In this document: in pieces, positions 25,885 to 33,979 of the stretch
Position numbering within the stretch: position 1 is the first letter of the stretch
Layout: every line of letters begins with the position of its first letter
Source of the DNA: Deltaproteobacteria bacterium
GTDB lineage: Bacteria; SZUA-79; Acidulodesulfobacterales; Acidulodesulfobacteraceae
Assembly: GCA_023489335.1 (NCBI GenBank)
Contig: JAMDCP010000001.1
Span: forward strand, 1-64,000
Length of the DNA: 64,000 nucleotides
Direction: 5' to 3'
The notes under the pieces: model-generated
The model's input: the letters and a program-made list of their open reading frames with translations, nothing else
The model's database searches: none
What the model was told of the DNA's origin: nothing
Position numbers and translations under genes: made by a program

Positions 25885-25918
25885 AAGTTATTATGTTTCA
25901 CATGAAACATAATAACTT
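25885..25918. other. parS-like site 3 inside a 34-bp palindrome between arsC and hgcA
   Basis: TGTTTCACATGAAACA (25894-25909) is extended on both sides (AAGTTATTA...TAATAACTT) into a 34-bp palindrome with a 2-nt centre. It begins 3 bp after the arsC stop. As RNA it would form a strong hairpin without a convincing U-tract, so partial termination is possible but not shown. Confidence 0.8.
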
Positions 25919-25920
25919 AT

Positions 25921-26352
25921 TTATTCAACGATAGATTTAAAAAAATCTTTTACCCTGATTTCAATATCGTCCCTTATGCTTCTAAAAAAATTTAGCCTAT
26001 CATCTTCGCTCCCTTCGGCGTTGGCGGGGTCTAACAAATCCCAGTGCAAATTTTTAGTTTTCGCCTCCACATAAGGACAGTTATCTTTGGCATCCCCGCA
26101 TAAAGTAATTATGTAATCCGCATTTGTTAAATCGATATCGTCTAAGGATTTTGATTTATGCTTTGTTAAGTCTATGCCTTTTTCAGCCATAACCCTGATA
26201 GATAAAGGATTAATCGGTTTGGGAGAAACGCCTGCGCTTAATATTAATAAATCCTTATCCTTATAAGTTTTTTCTTTCAAGTAATTGGCAAACCCTTCGG
26301 CCATTTGACTCCTTGCGGAATTTCCCGTGCATAAAAATATGATTTTTATCAT
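25921..26352 (-). CDS. arsC: Arsenate reductase, LMW-phosphatase type
   Basis: It reduces arsenate to arsenite, most likely with thioredoxin as electron donor. The 143-residue protein has the P-loop CTGNSARSQMAEG (CX5R) at its N-terminus and the DPANAEG segment with the general-acid Asp near residue 108. Cys residues in TLCGDAKDNCPY could form the redox relay used by thioredoxin-linked enzymes. It follows arsA by 52 bp in the minus-strand ars run. Confidence 0.92.
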   Translation of the reverse strand: MIKIIFLCTGNSARSQMAEGFANYLKEKTYKDKDLLILSAGVSPKPINPLSIRVMAEKGIDLTKHKSKSLDDIDLTNADYIITLCGDAKDNCPYVEAKTKNLHWDLLDPANAEGSEDDRLNFFRSIRDDIEIRVKDFFKSIVE

Positions 26353-26404
26353 TTTTTCTTTTCACCTTATTTATAACAGATTAGCACAATTAATCGATAA
26401 AAAA

Positions 26405-28216
26405 CTATATTACCATGGAATATAACTTATCTAACGAATCTGGATTATTTATCTCATTTATACTTTTAGGTATAAAAAATGCGGGGATATTAAATTTCTC
26501 TTTTATGGAAAAAAGATAGGTATCCTGCAATCTTTTCATATTTTTAAAAAAGGAATCCTTATAAATGTCTGTAAGTATATAATTAACAACCAGAAAAGAT
26601 ACATTTATTCCGGCTAATTTTAAATCGTCGTAAGCCCTTTTAGCTTCTTCGATAGGACTAAATTCGGGATAAAGGCATAATGAAAACATTGTCTTATTGC
26701 AATCTTTAAGAATATTAACAAATCTTTCCAATTCCAAATCCTTTTTATTCATTTTTGCATATTCCAAACTGATGTATAAAAGCCTTAATGCATGGCCTGT
26801 GGGAGCGGCATCAAAAATAATTATATCAAAATCTTTATATCCAACAAAATAACTGCTAAATTTTTTAAAAACGGCAACCTCTTCCGTACATGGAGAATTC
26901 AGCTCTTCTTCTAAAACTTTAAAAGAATCTTCATTATTTGAATATGATTTAAAGTATTCAACCGTCTTTGCTTTGTATTCGTCTAACGCCTGAGTAGGCG
27001 AGATTTTTGCCAAATAAAGTTCATAATTTCCGTCTAACTTTTTCGGAATTTCATTTGAAATATCGATCCCCATTACCCTGGCTGTATGATATGAAGAATC
27101 GGCGGATATAACCAAAGTTTTTTTACCATGCGAGGCAAAATATTTTCCAAATAAAAGCGAAGATGTTGTTTTTCCCGTTCCGCCTTTACCGGTAAAAAAG
27201 AAATAAAAAGGCGTTTTTTGCGGGGTTATGGTTTTAATAAATTTATTGTTTTCCTCTTTGATATTTTCTAAGTTATCATTGAAATTATAAACATTTAACG
27301 CTGCGCCCTCACGCTTTGCGTTCGTGATTTCGCTGCGCTCAATTCCATTGGATTTATCGTTTAGGGCATTACCTGCAAAAAAATCAATTAAGGAACTCAA
27401 ACCCTTGACCTCACCGCCTTTTAAGTAAATCTTCGATGTTTTATATCCCGACGAATCAACCTGTTTTAAAATTTCTCTTTGAAGGGAAACGGCTTCTTTA
27501 AAATCATTATTGGCGGACAATTCATCCGGCAAAACGGCATTAACTATAATTTCTATATTTGTTATGCCAAGTTTTTTAATCTCATCGGCGGATAATTTAA
27601 TCTCGTTAAAATCTAGCTCCTGGGGATGCATTACAAAAATAAATGTCGTTAAATCAGTGTCTTTTAAAGCATTCAGGGCAGTCCTGTATTGGTCGTAATA
27701 TCCGTCTAAGTTTACGACGGGACCCATGCAAGTCATGCCAGCCCCTTTTTTAACTTCGTCTAAATATGTCGTCCACTCGAGGGGAAGTTCGAGCAATCTT
27801 AGCGTATGAGCGGACGGCGCGGTATCGAAGATTATATTGTCATAACCCTTTTTTAAAAAAAATTCCGTAAAACTATTAAAAAAAGCAATCTCGGAGACAC
27901 AGGGTGACCTGAACTCCTCTTCAATCATTTCGATAACTTCCTGCGGCAAAAGATTTTCGTTGTCCCCCAGAACCCTTTTTTTATACTTTAAAATCTCGGT
28001 ATCCGAATCCATCTCTACCGCATAAAGATTGTTTAATCCTTCTATTTTTTTTTCCGTTCCGCCGATATTTTGTTCAAAAACATCGCCGATATTGGATGCC
28101 GGATCCGTCGAGACAATTAATGTCTTTTCGCCGTTAAGCGAAAGTTTAACGGCGAAAGCGGAAGCAATAGTCGTCTTGCCGACCCCGCCTTTTCCATGAA
28201 AAAAATAATAATGCAT
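26405..28216 (-). CDS. arsA: ArsA, arsenite-activated ATPase (two-domain)
   Basis: ArsA normally binds an arsenite permease and energises efflux. The 603-residue protein contains two homologous ATPase halves with P-loops GKGGVGKTT (residue 8) and GKGGTGKTT (about residue 340). Each half has a FDTAPSAHTLRLL or FDAAPTGHALRLL signal-transduction block. Cys residues in the metal-site positions (such as CMGP and SPCTEE) are present. The linker between halves, near residues 285-310, carries an unusual GC-rich insert. ArsD upstream is its usual chaperone. No ArsB or Acr3 gene is in the window. Confidence 0.93.
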   Translation of the reverse strand: MHYYFFHGKGGVGKTTIASAFAVKLSLNGEKTLIVSTDPASNIGDVFEQNIGGTEKKIEGLNNLYAVEMDSDTEILKYKKRVLGDNENLLPQEVIEMIEEEFRSPCVSEIAFFNSFTEFFLKKGYDNIIFDTAPSAHTLRLLELPLEWTTYLDEVKKGAGMTCMGPVVNLDGYYDQYRTALNALKDTDLTTFIFVMHPQELDFNEIKLSADEIKKLGITNIEIIVNAVLPDELSANNDFKEAVSLQREILKQVDSSGYKTSKIYLKGGEVKGLSSLIDFFAGNALNDKSNGIERSEITNAKREGAALNVYNFNDNLENIKEENNKFIKTITPQKTPFYFFFTGKGGTGKTTSSLLFGKYFASHGKKTLVISADSSYHTARVMGIDISNEIPKKLDGNYELYLAKISPTQALDEYKAKTVEYFKSYSNNEDSFKVLEEELNSPCTEEVAVFKKFSSYFVGYKDFDIIIFDAAPTGHALRLLYISLEYAKMNKKDLELERFVNILKDCNKTMFSLCLYPEFSPIEEAKRAYDDLKLAGINVSFLVVNYILTDIYKDSFFKNMKRLQDTYLFSIKEKFNIPAFFIPKSINEINNPDSLDKLYSMVI

Positions 28217-28258
28217 TTTCGCCCCGCTTATTTTAACGAACTCAGGTGAAATAAAATA

Positions 28259-28585
28259 TTATGATGCCGCCTTCGAAATATAATCATAAATCTCTTTTGT
28301 ATCTGGATACCTTCCGTATGTTATAACCTTGCCGTTTAAAATACAAACCGGCAAAGCCGCTTTACCTTCATTTTTTATCAAGAGCTGGACGGACGGATTT
28401 TCAAGAAATTTCTTTGGTTCCTGCGAAATTGTCTGCCTTTTGATTTCAACATATTCGCCAAAATCCGATTTTAATTTATCGATTAAATCCCTAATCTTTA
28501 TAAGTTTTTCATCCGGATTTGGACCGCAAACCCCTGTTGAACAACACAAAGCAGGATCATAAATCTCAAAAACAATCTTATTCAT
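28259..28585 (-). CDS. arsD: ArsD, arsenite metallochaperone
   Basis: ArsD delivers As(III) to ArsA and weakly represses the operon. The 108-residue product has the conserved Cys cluster in DPALCCSTGVCG (the Cys12, Cys13, Cys18 arrangement) at the N-terminus, in a thioredoxin-like fold with GKAALPVCILNGKVI near residue 80. It lies between arsR and arsA on the same strand, with gaps of about 40 bp on either side, as in classical arsRDA operons. Confidence 0.92.
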   Translation of the reverse strand: MNKIVFEIYDPALCCSTGVCGPNPDEKLIKIRDLIDKLKSDFGEYVEIKRQTISQEPKKFLENPSVQLLIKNEGKAALPVCILNGKVITYGRYPDTKEIYDYISKAAS

Positions 28586-28625
28586 CTTAACCCTCCTATT
28601 TTTTAAAAAATATAATTATCCGGAT

Positions 28626-28958
28626 TTAAGTAATGCAGATTTTGTCGTCGCAATTACTGTTTTTAACTTCTCTTATATTTTTAATTCCAAGCAACTTATC
28701 ATAAATATCTTCAATTTCTTTAAATGCTTCTTTATTGAGGGAATAATAAACCCACCTTCCCGCTTTCCTCCCGTTAATTAACCCTGCCTTTTTTAATGCG
28801 GATAAATGATGCGAAACCAGCGTTTGATCTAAGCCAAGTTCTTTGTATATGACACAAACGCACCTCTCCCCTTTCATAAGCGTCAAAATAATTCTGAATT
28901 TATTATCGTCGCCGAGCAGTTTAAAAAATTTTTTGAGTATCGATTCGTCTTTTGCCAT
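28626..28958 (-). CDS. arsR: ArsR-family metalloregulator
   Basis: A 110-residue winged-helix repressor of the ArsR/SmtB family. The ERCVCVIYKEL segment holds the CVC As(III)-binding pair of classical ArsR in the first recognition-domain helix. The DNA-binding helix is QTLVSHHLSALKKAGL and the wing GRKAGRWVYYSLN. The C-terminus has extra Cys residues (NSNCDDKICIT). It is the first gene of the minus-strand run ending in hgcAB. A strong palindrome 43 bp upstream is its likely operator. Confidence 0.93.
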   Translation of the reverse strand: MAKDESILKKFFKLLGDDNKFRIILTLMKGERCVCVIYKELGLDQTLVSHHLSALKKAGLINGRKAGRWVYYSLNKEAFKEIEDIYDKLLGIKNIREVKNSNCDDKICIT

Positions 28959-29001
28959 ACATTTTTGATAAATTAAAAATCAAAGAATAATGAAAAATTT
29001 T

Positions 29002-29027
29002 AACATATGAATTATAATTCATATGTT
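29002..29027. promoter_or_regulatory. Likely ArsR operator (26-bp perfect palindrome)
   Basis: Arms AACATATGAATTA (29002-29014) and TAATTCATATGTT (29015-29027) are exact reverse complements. The ATATGAAT...ATTCATAT core resembles ArsR/SmtB-family operators. The site is in the 204-bp gap between divergent arsR and the outer-membrane gene, so it could affect both. I saw no copy in front of hgcA. Confidence 0.7.
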
Positions 29028-29162
29028 TATGATATAACTTTTTATTTAAAATTGTCAATAATTTTATTATTTTTTTTATTTTTATGATATATTGCTAAAT
29101 AATAATAATTTAAATATAACTTTCCATGATTACCAAATTAATTAAAGTGGGGGGTATGCGAA

Positions 29163-30065
29163 ATGAAAAAGATTTTAGTTTTGTTTGCTGCATTTTTTAT
29201 GTTTAGCGCCGTTAATGTTTATGCGCAAACCATGTCAAAGTATGGGTATCCAATATCATCTGAAAAACAAAATTCGGCATATTCATTAATTAATTCCATA
29301 AATATTTTTTATGGAACAGATTATATGCATTATGCCGAAAAAGCATCAGCCGTTCCTTCCGGCTATCTACAATCATCACCAGTAGGATCAACTCTTGACA
29401 ATGAAGCAGCTTCGCTTCCAGGTTATGGAATAAAATTAAGCGGAATAGTATCACAAAATATACCTGTTTATCTTAGCGCTAACTTTTCTACTTATGTAGG
29501 CAATTCAGATTATACAGGAGCTTTGCAAACTACGCCGCCTACGCCAATTGAAAGTACTGACGGTTCGCAATACATAAATTATGGCATTAATGCCGGCTAT
29601 ACTTTTAATCTTTATAATGGCAAATTGGCTATAATTCCAAATGTAGGCTATGAATGGATAAAATGGAATAGAAATGTAAAAGGTATTATTTTAGGTACAG
29701 GTGATAATGTCGAGCATTATGAATTTAATCATTATGATATAGGGATTAGAGGATATTATTTTTTAACGCATAAATTTTGGCTTGAAGGTAATTATTATTA
29801 TTTAATTAATAATAGCAATAAAATGACTAACAATCTGGGCACCGCTGATCTTGGTAATAAAAATGGTTACGAACTTGGCGCTAAAATAGGTTATATTGCA
29901 TATCGGGGAAATAATATCCAAGTAAGCCCATATGTGGGAATAAATTATATCCAGGATCAAGAAGGGCAATCCCCATGGATGCCGACAAATAGCGGAATTT
30001 GGCAAGAACCAGCGGATCAATCAAATCAGCTTATTTTCAATTTAGGCATTAAAGTAGGTTTTTAA
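29163..30065 (+). CDS. Outer-membrane beta-barrel protein
   Basis: The 300-residue product has a Sec signal peptide (MKKILVLFAAFFMFSAVNVYA) and then a Tyr/Asn/Gly-rich mature part with alternating hydrophobic residues, such as KLAIIPNVGYEWIKWN and NNIQVSPYVGINYI. It ends in Phe (IKVGF), the outer-membrane sorting signature. No family is recognised beyond a porin-like or OmpW-like small barrel. It is divergent from arsR, with the putative ArsR operator between them. Confidence 0.72.
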   Translation: MKKILVLFAAFFMFSAVNVYAQTMSKYGYPISSEKQNSAYSLINSINIFYGTDYMHYAEKASAVPSGYLQSSPVGSTLDNEAASLPGYGIKLSGIVSQNIPVYLSANFSTYVGNSDYTGALQTTPPTPIESTDGSQYINYGINAGYTFNLYNGKLAIIPNVGYEWIKWNRNVKGIILGTGDNVEHYEFNHYDIGIRGYYFLTHKFWLEGNYYYLINNSNKMTNNLGTADLGNKNGYELGAKIGYIAYRGNNIQVSPYVGINYIQDQEGQSPWMPTNSGIWQEPADQSNQLIFNLGIKVGF

Positions 30066-30231
30066 TTAAAATTTTGCTATTAAATTATTAAAAAGGTGAC
30101 ATTTCTAAATTGGCTTGACATTTTAAGCCTGATATTTGACTTTGGGGGTAATTGCGTGTATATTCCAGATTAAGAGTGATATGCTGTAAACTATCCGGCG
30201 CATATCAAGAAAAGTAATGGGAGATTAAGGA

Positions 30232-30897
30232 ATGGAAAAGAACGATAACTCCTACCCTATGCGCAAAGAGGTTCTAATTAAGCTCAAGGGCAAAGATATA
30301 GCGGGAAGCATGGAAATTCCGGCAAATGCAAAAGGGCTCGTCATTTTTGCCCATGGAAGCGGCAGCAGCAGGTTCAGCCCAAGGAATAGATATGTGGCCG
30401 GGATTTTAAACAAAAATAATCTCGGCACGCTTCTGTTTGATTTGCTCACCGCCGAAGAAGAAAAGATTGATGAATACACCGCCGAGTACCGTTTTAATGT
30501 ACAGCTTCTTGCGGAAAGGCTTATCAATGTTACCGATTGGCTGCTTAAGGAACCATCCTTAAAGGGTTTAAAGCTGGGATATTTTGGGGCAAGCACGGGA
30601 GCGGCGGCGGCTTTAATCGCCGCAGCCAAAAAATCCGACATTATTTATGCCGTCGTTTCAAGAGGCGGCCGTCCCGACCTTGCCATGGAAAGTTTATCCG
30701 AAGTTAAAGCGCCCACACTGCTAATAGTCGGAGGAGAAGACTTCGAGGTTATCGAACTAAATAAAGCCGCCCTTGAAAATATCACGGCTAAAAAGAAGCT
30801 TGAAATTATACCGGGAGCTACCCATCTGTTTGAAGAACCAGGGGCGTTGGAAGAAGTTGCCAGAATTACGGCAAAGTGGTTTATCGGAAATTTGTAA
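30232..30897 (+). CDS. Alpha/beta hydrolase (dienelactone-hydrolase-like)
   Basis: The 221-residue protein has the alpha/beta hydrolase fold. An oxyanion FAHGSGSSR lies near residue 41. The nucleophile elbow GYFGASTGAAAAL has Ser at about residue 124. The acid is in GGEDFEV, and the catalytic His is in GATHLFEEPG. It matches the small cytoplasmic dienelactone-hydrolase-like group often found next to phosphoribosyltransferases. No such partner is present here. Substrate is unknown. Confidence 0.83.
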   Translation: MEKNDNSYPMRKEVLIKLKGKDIAGSMEIPANAKGLVIFAHGSGSSRFSPRNRYVAGILNKNNLGTLLFDLLTAEEEKIDEYTAEYRFNVQLLAERLINVTDWLLKEPSLKGLKLGYFGASTGAAAALIAAAKKSDIIYAVVSRGGRPDLAMESLSEVKAPTLLIVGGEDFEVIELNKAALENITAKKKLEIIPGATHLFEEPGALEEVARITAKWFIGNL

Positions 30898-30932
30898 TAT
30901 TATATAGTCTCCAAGATTATTTTTTGGAATTT

Positions 30933-31556
30933 TTAATATATTATATCCTTTATATCGATTTCTATGTCCCCCGGTTCAAGCATGGCATTAATTAAAGATA
31001 TTTTTTGAAAATATTTTAAATCGTTGGCGGAAACCCTTTCTTCCGTGATAATTCCGCTATCTAAAAGATAACGCCTTTTTACCCCGTTTAACAAAAAAGC
31101 ATCCGGCGTAATCCATTTTTTACCGTCGAATAAAATGACATTGGAAAAGGAGGTATCGGTTATTAAGCCATGTTTTACGATAAGTATATCGCTTGCATCG
31201 CCTAACCCACCCAATAACGAATTTATGAAACTTCTGTCTTCGTATTTAAACGAATAATCAAATAACTTACCCCCCGGCAAAAACGGGTAAGTGTCTAAAT
31301 TAACTATTTTTAATCTCTTAATTTTCCTTTTAAAATAAGGGGTAATTTCAACATCTTCGACATTGTTTGAATAAACCACCCTGCATTTGTAAATACCTTG
31401 CGGGTATTTTTTAGCATCCGGCAAAAAATCGGCAAGGGATTTCCCGCAATCCATATTAAAAAAATGTGCAACGGTTGTATTCATTCTCTTATAGTGATAA
31501 CCTAATAGCTTATAATTTCCGTCCGCTAATTTAATTGTTTCAATAAATCGGGGCAT
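30933..31556 (-). CDS. pabC: Aminotransferase class IV, probable 4-amino-4-deoxychorismate lyase
   Basis: PabC converts aminodeoxychorismate to p-aminobenzoate for folate. The N-terminus MPRFIETIKLADGNY is typical. The likely PLP Lys is in FDYSFKYEDRSF, and TDTSFSNVILFDG is the family phosphate-binding block. The track starts earlier at 31595, but those residues merely overlap the pabB end, so I use the ATG at 31556 (207 residues). It overlaps pabB by 17 bp, the usual coupling of these two. Confidence 0.82.
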   Translation of the reverse strand: MPRFIETIKLADGNYKLLGYHYKRMNTTVAHFFNMDCGKSLADFLPDAKKYPQGIYKCRVVYSNNVEDVEITPYFKRKIKRLKIVNLDTYPFLPGGKLFDYSFKYEDRSFINSLLGGLGDASDILIVKHGLITDTSFSNVILFDGKKWITPDAFLLNGVKRRYLLDSGIITEERVSANDLKYFQKISLINAMLEPGDIEIDIKDIIY

Positions 31557-32544
31557 AAATCTTTTCCACCATTTCGTTATATTCCTTTTCAACATCGCTA
31601 TAAACGGTTATCCCGCCGCCGCTTCTATAAAAATATTCCTCTCCCTTCTTTTCGATAAATCTTATCATAACCGAACTTTTAAGATTTTTCCCGTCATATA
31701 TGCCAAAAACGCCAGTATAATAACCCCTGCTATCCAATTCGGCCTCTTTAATAATTTCTAAAGTTTTTCTTTTCGGAGCCCCGCAGATAGACCCTGCCGG
31801 AAGCATATTAAAAAGAATATCGCCATTGCGGCCCTTAAAATTTGGCTTAATTTTACCCTCAATCTCGGAAGTCATCTGCAATAACTCCCCGAAATTTGTC
31901 TTTACTTTGCGGATAAAACAGAACCTGTTTACCCTCGCTCCAACGCAAACGATATTTAAATCATTTCTTAAAAGGTCCACGACGGTTAAATGTTCCGCCC
32001 TTTCTTTTTTATCGTTTAAAAGGATTTCCTTTGCACCCTGGATATTTGCATCGATTGTTCCTTTAATAGGATAAGTAAAAATCCTGCCTTCCGTTATATT
32101 AATAAAAGTCTCGGGAGAAAACAATACAAATTCGTTTTCTTCATCCTTGAAATAAAGCTTATATTTAGACCGGCTTTTATAAAATATCTCTTCTAAGCTA
32201 AAATTAATTTTGACAGGATTTTTAAAGGTTAGATTTAAAAGATATGAATTGCCGTCCTTTTCATTTTCGATAACATGATTAAAAGCCTTTTTATAAACCT
32301 CAAAGGGAATAGGATATTTTTGAATATTTAATTCTTTATTATTAAGAACTGGGGCAATATTGTCATTATAGTTTTTTGCTCCGTCTATAAAATACTTAAT
32401 GCAAAAACCGTTTAGTTCGGATAACTTGAAAACCATGGGGGCTTTCATCTCATAATCAATAATAAAAAGAAAATTAATCCCGTTTCTCGTATAAAAATTC
32501 ATCTTTTCAATACAACTTTCGATACAACTCAATTCCTGAATCAT
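31540..32544 (-). CDS. pabB: Aminodeoxychorismate synthase component I
   Basis: This chorismate-binding enzyme aminates chorismate using ammonia from a PabA glutaminase, which is not in the window. The catalytic domain blocks are present: YPIKGTIDA, VDLLRNDLN, AGSICGAPKRKTLEII and GYYTGVFGIYDG. At 334 residues it is a short form lacking most of the N-terminal tryptophan-binding-like domain. It forms a two-gene operon with pabC for p-aminobenzoate synthesis. Confidence 0.88.
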   Translation of the reverse strand: MIQELSCIESCIEKMNFYTRNGINFLFIIDYEMKAPMVFKLSELNGFCIKYFIDGAKNYNDNIAPVLNNKELNIQKYPIPFEVYKKAFNHVIENEKDGNSYLLNLTFKNPVKINFSLEEIFYKSRSKYKLYFKDEENEFVLFSPETFINITEGRIFTYPIKGTIDANIQGAKEILLNDKKERAEHLTVVDLLRNDLNIVCVGARVNRFCFIRKVKTNFGELLQMTSEIEGKIKPNFKGRNGDILFNMLPAGSICGAPKRKTLEIIKEAELDSRGYYTGVFGIYDGKNLKSSVMIRFIEKKGEEYFYRSGGGITVYSDVEKEYNEMVEKIYAPIY

Positions 32545-32679
32545 AAATGGCGGTAAATTTAATTATAAATCAGATACCGATGCGATAACATGAAAATAAA
32601 TATCATATAAACCTTGAATTAACGAAGCTAAGTAGGCTATAATAATATAACATAAAAATCTTAAGGATAAACATAAAAA

Positions 32680-33423
32680 TTGCCTGTTATCTCTCCTTTT
32701 GACATAATTATCGGAATTATCGTAATTTTAACTGCTTTTTTCGTTCGCGCTACAATAGGTTTTGGTTCGGGATTGATTTCCGTATCTTTGTTGACGATAT
32801 TCCTTCCTATAAGAATTACCGTCCCAGCAGTTTTCATTCTTGATTTTTTGGGCAGCATTTTGCTTGGGGCTTATGATTTTAAAGAAGTAAAATGGGGCGA
32901 CCTGTCATATTTGCTTCCAGCAACCGTTTTCGGCCTTTTATCCGGCGCATATATTTTAAAATACGCAAACCCTCAAAAGCTGACTATTTTCCTTGGAATT
33001 TTTATTTTAATGTATATAATATACGCTTTAAAGGTAAAGCAGGATAAACTGCCTTATGTGAAAAATAGCGTGGGAGCTCCTCTGGGATTTTTGGGCGGGT
33101 TAATCGGCAGTTTATACGGCGGAGGAGGTCCGCCTATAGTAGCATACCTGCAAATGAAACACCACGGCAAACGCACATTTAGGGCAACATTTCAAATAGT
33201 CGCAATTACGGACAGCATTTTTAGGGCCATAATTTATGCATCGCTTGGTTTTTTAACGATTGAGGTATTAAAATTTTCCGCAATTTTAATACCATCTTTG
33301 TTAGTAGGACTTTTTTTGGGAAATAAACTCCATTTTATTATAAACCCAAAAACATTTTACCGTTTGGTAATGATAATTTTATCTTTAGCCGCCTTTGGTC
33401 TAATATTTCATTCCGTATTTTAG
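32680..33423 (+). CDS. TSUP-family (TauE/SafE) membrane permease
   Basis: A second TSUP transporter, 247 residues, with about eight membrane helices. Family blocks are RATIGFGSGLISVSLL at the N-terminus and GGLIGSLYGGGGPPIVAYL in the second half. The predicted start is TTG with AAGGAT about 12 nt upstream; no ATG matches the homology better. It overlaps the 3' end of the Ehr small-subunit gene by 4 bp on the opposite strand. Substrate is unknown. Confidence 0.82.
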   Translation: MPVISPFDIIIGIIVILTAFFVRATIGFGSGLISVSLLTIFLPIRITVPAVFILDFLGSILLGAYDFKEVKWGDLSYLLPATVFGLLSGAYILKYANPQKLTIFLGIFILMYIIYALKVKQDKLPYVKNSVGAPLGFLGGLIGSLYGGGGPPIVAYLQMKHHGKRTFRATFQIVAITDSIFRAIIYASLGFLTIEVLKFSAILIPSLLVGLFLGNKLHFIINPKTFYRLVMIILSLAAFGLIFHSVF

Positions 33424-33938
33424 AATGAGATTTTCACTATATCCATAAAGTTTAAAAACCCGGATATTATTGCTTCGGGTTCGGGCGGGCATCCCTTTAT
33501 GTGCATTGCAACCTTTAAATATTTTGAAACGGGGCCGCATACGGCATAGGAATCTTTAAAAGGTCCGCCTGTTTCGGGGCAATCGCCTGCCGTAATAACA
33601 AACTTAGGTTCCGGAACATTCTCAAAAGTCTTTAAGAGCGGGTTAAGCATGTTCCTGGCTAAGCATCCCGTTACAATAATAACATCCGCATGCTTTGGAG
33701 AAGCAACGAATTTTATGCCGAATCTTTCTAAATCGTAATAAGGATTGGAAAGAGCGGAAAGCTCGTTTTCGCAGGCGTTGCAGGAACCCGTATCGACAAG
33801 CCTTACAAATAAACTCCTGCCGAATATCCTGTCAACCGATTGCCTTAATTCATCCCCTTTTATCAAAATCGAATCGCTATTGCCGCTAACAATATCCTGC
33901 GTCTTATTTTTAAATAATAATTTGCTTAAAAAGCTCAT
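33420..33938 (-). CDS. Ehr/hydrogenase-4-like small subunit (NuoB/HyfI family)
   Basis: A 172-residue NuoB-like iron-sulfur protein, the equivalent of HyfI/HycG. The proximal [4Fe-4S] ligands are kept: SCNACENEL, GDCPETGG and KGCPPEPEAI. It is the last gene of the six-gene minus-strand cluster and pairs with the large subunit at 33980. Because that partner lacks nickel ligands, this subunit probably conducts electrons in an Ehr-type complex rather than a hydrogenase. Confidence 0.87.
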   Translation of the reverse strand: MSFLSKLLFKNKTQDIVSGNSDSILIKGDELRQSVDRIFGRSLFVRLVDTGSCNACENELSALSNPYYDLERFGIKFVASPKHADVIIVTGCLARNMLNPLLKTFENVPEPKFVITAGDCPETGGPFKDSYAVCGPVSKYLKVAMHIKGCPPEPEAIISGFLNFMDIVKISF

Positions 33939-33979
33939 ATATTACCACCTGTTATAAATATAGAAATTTCTTATATGAA

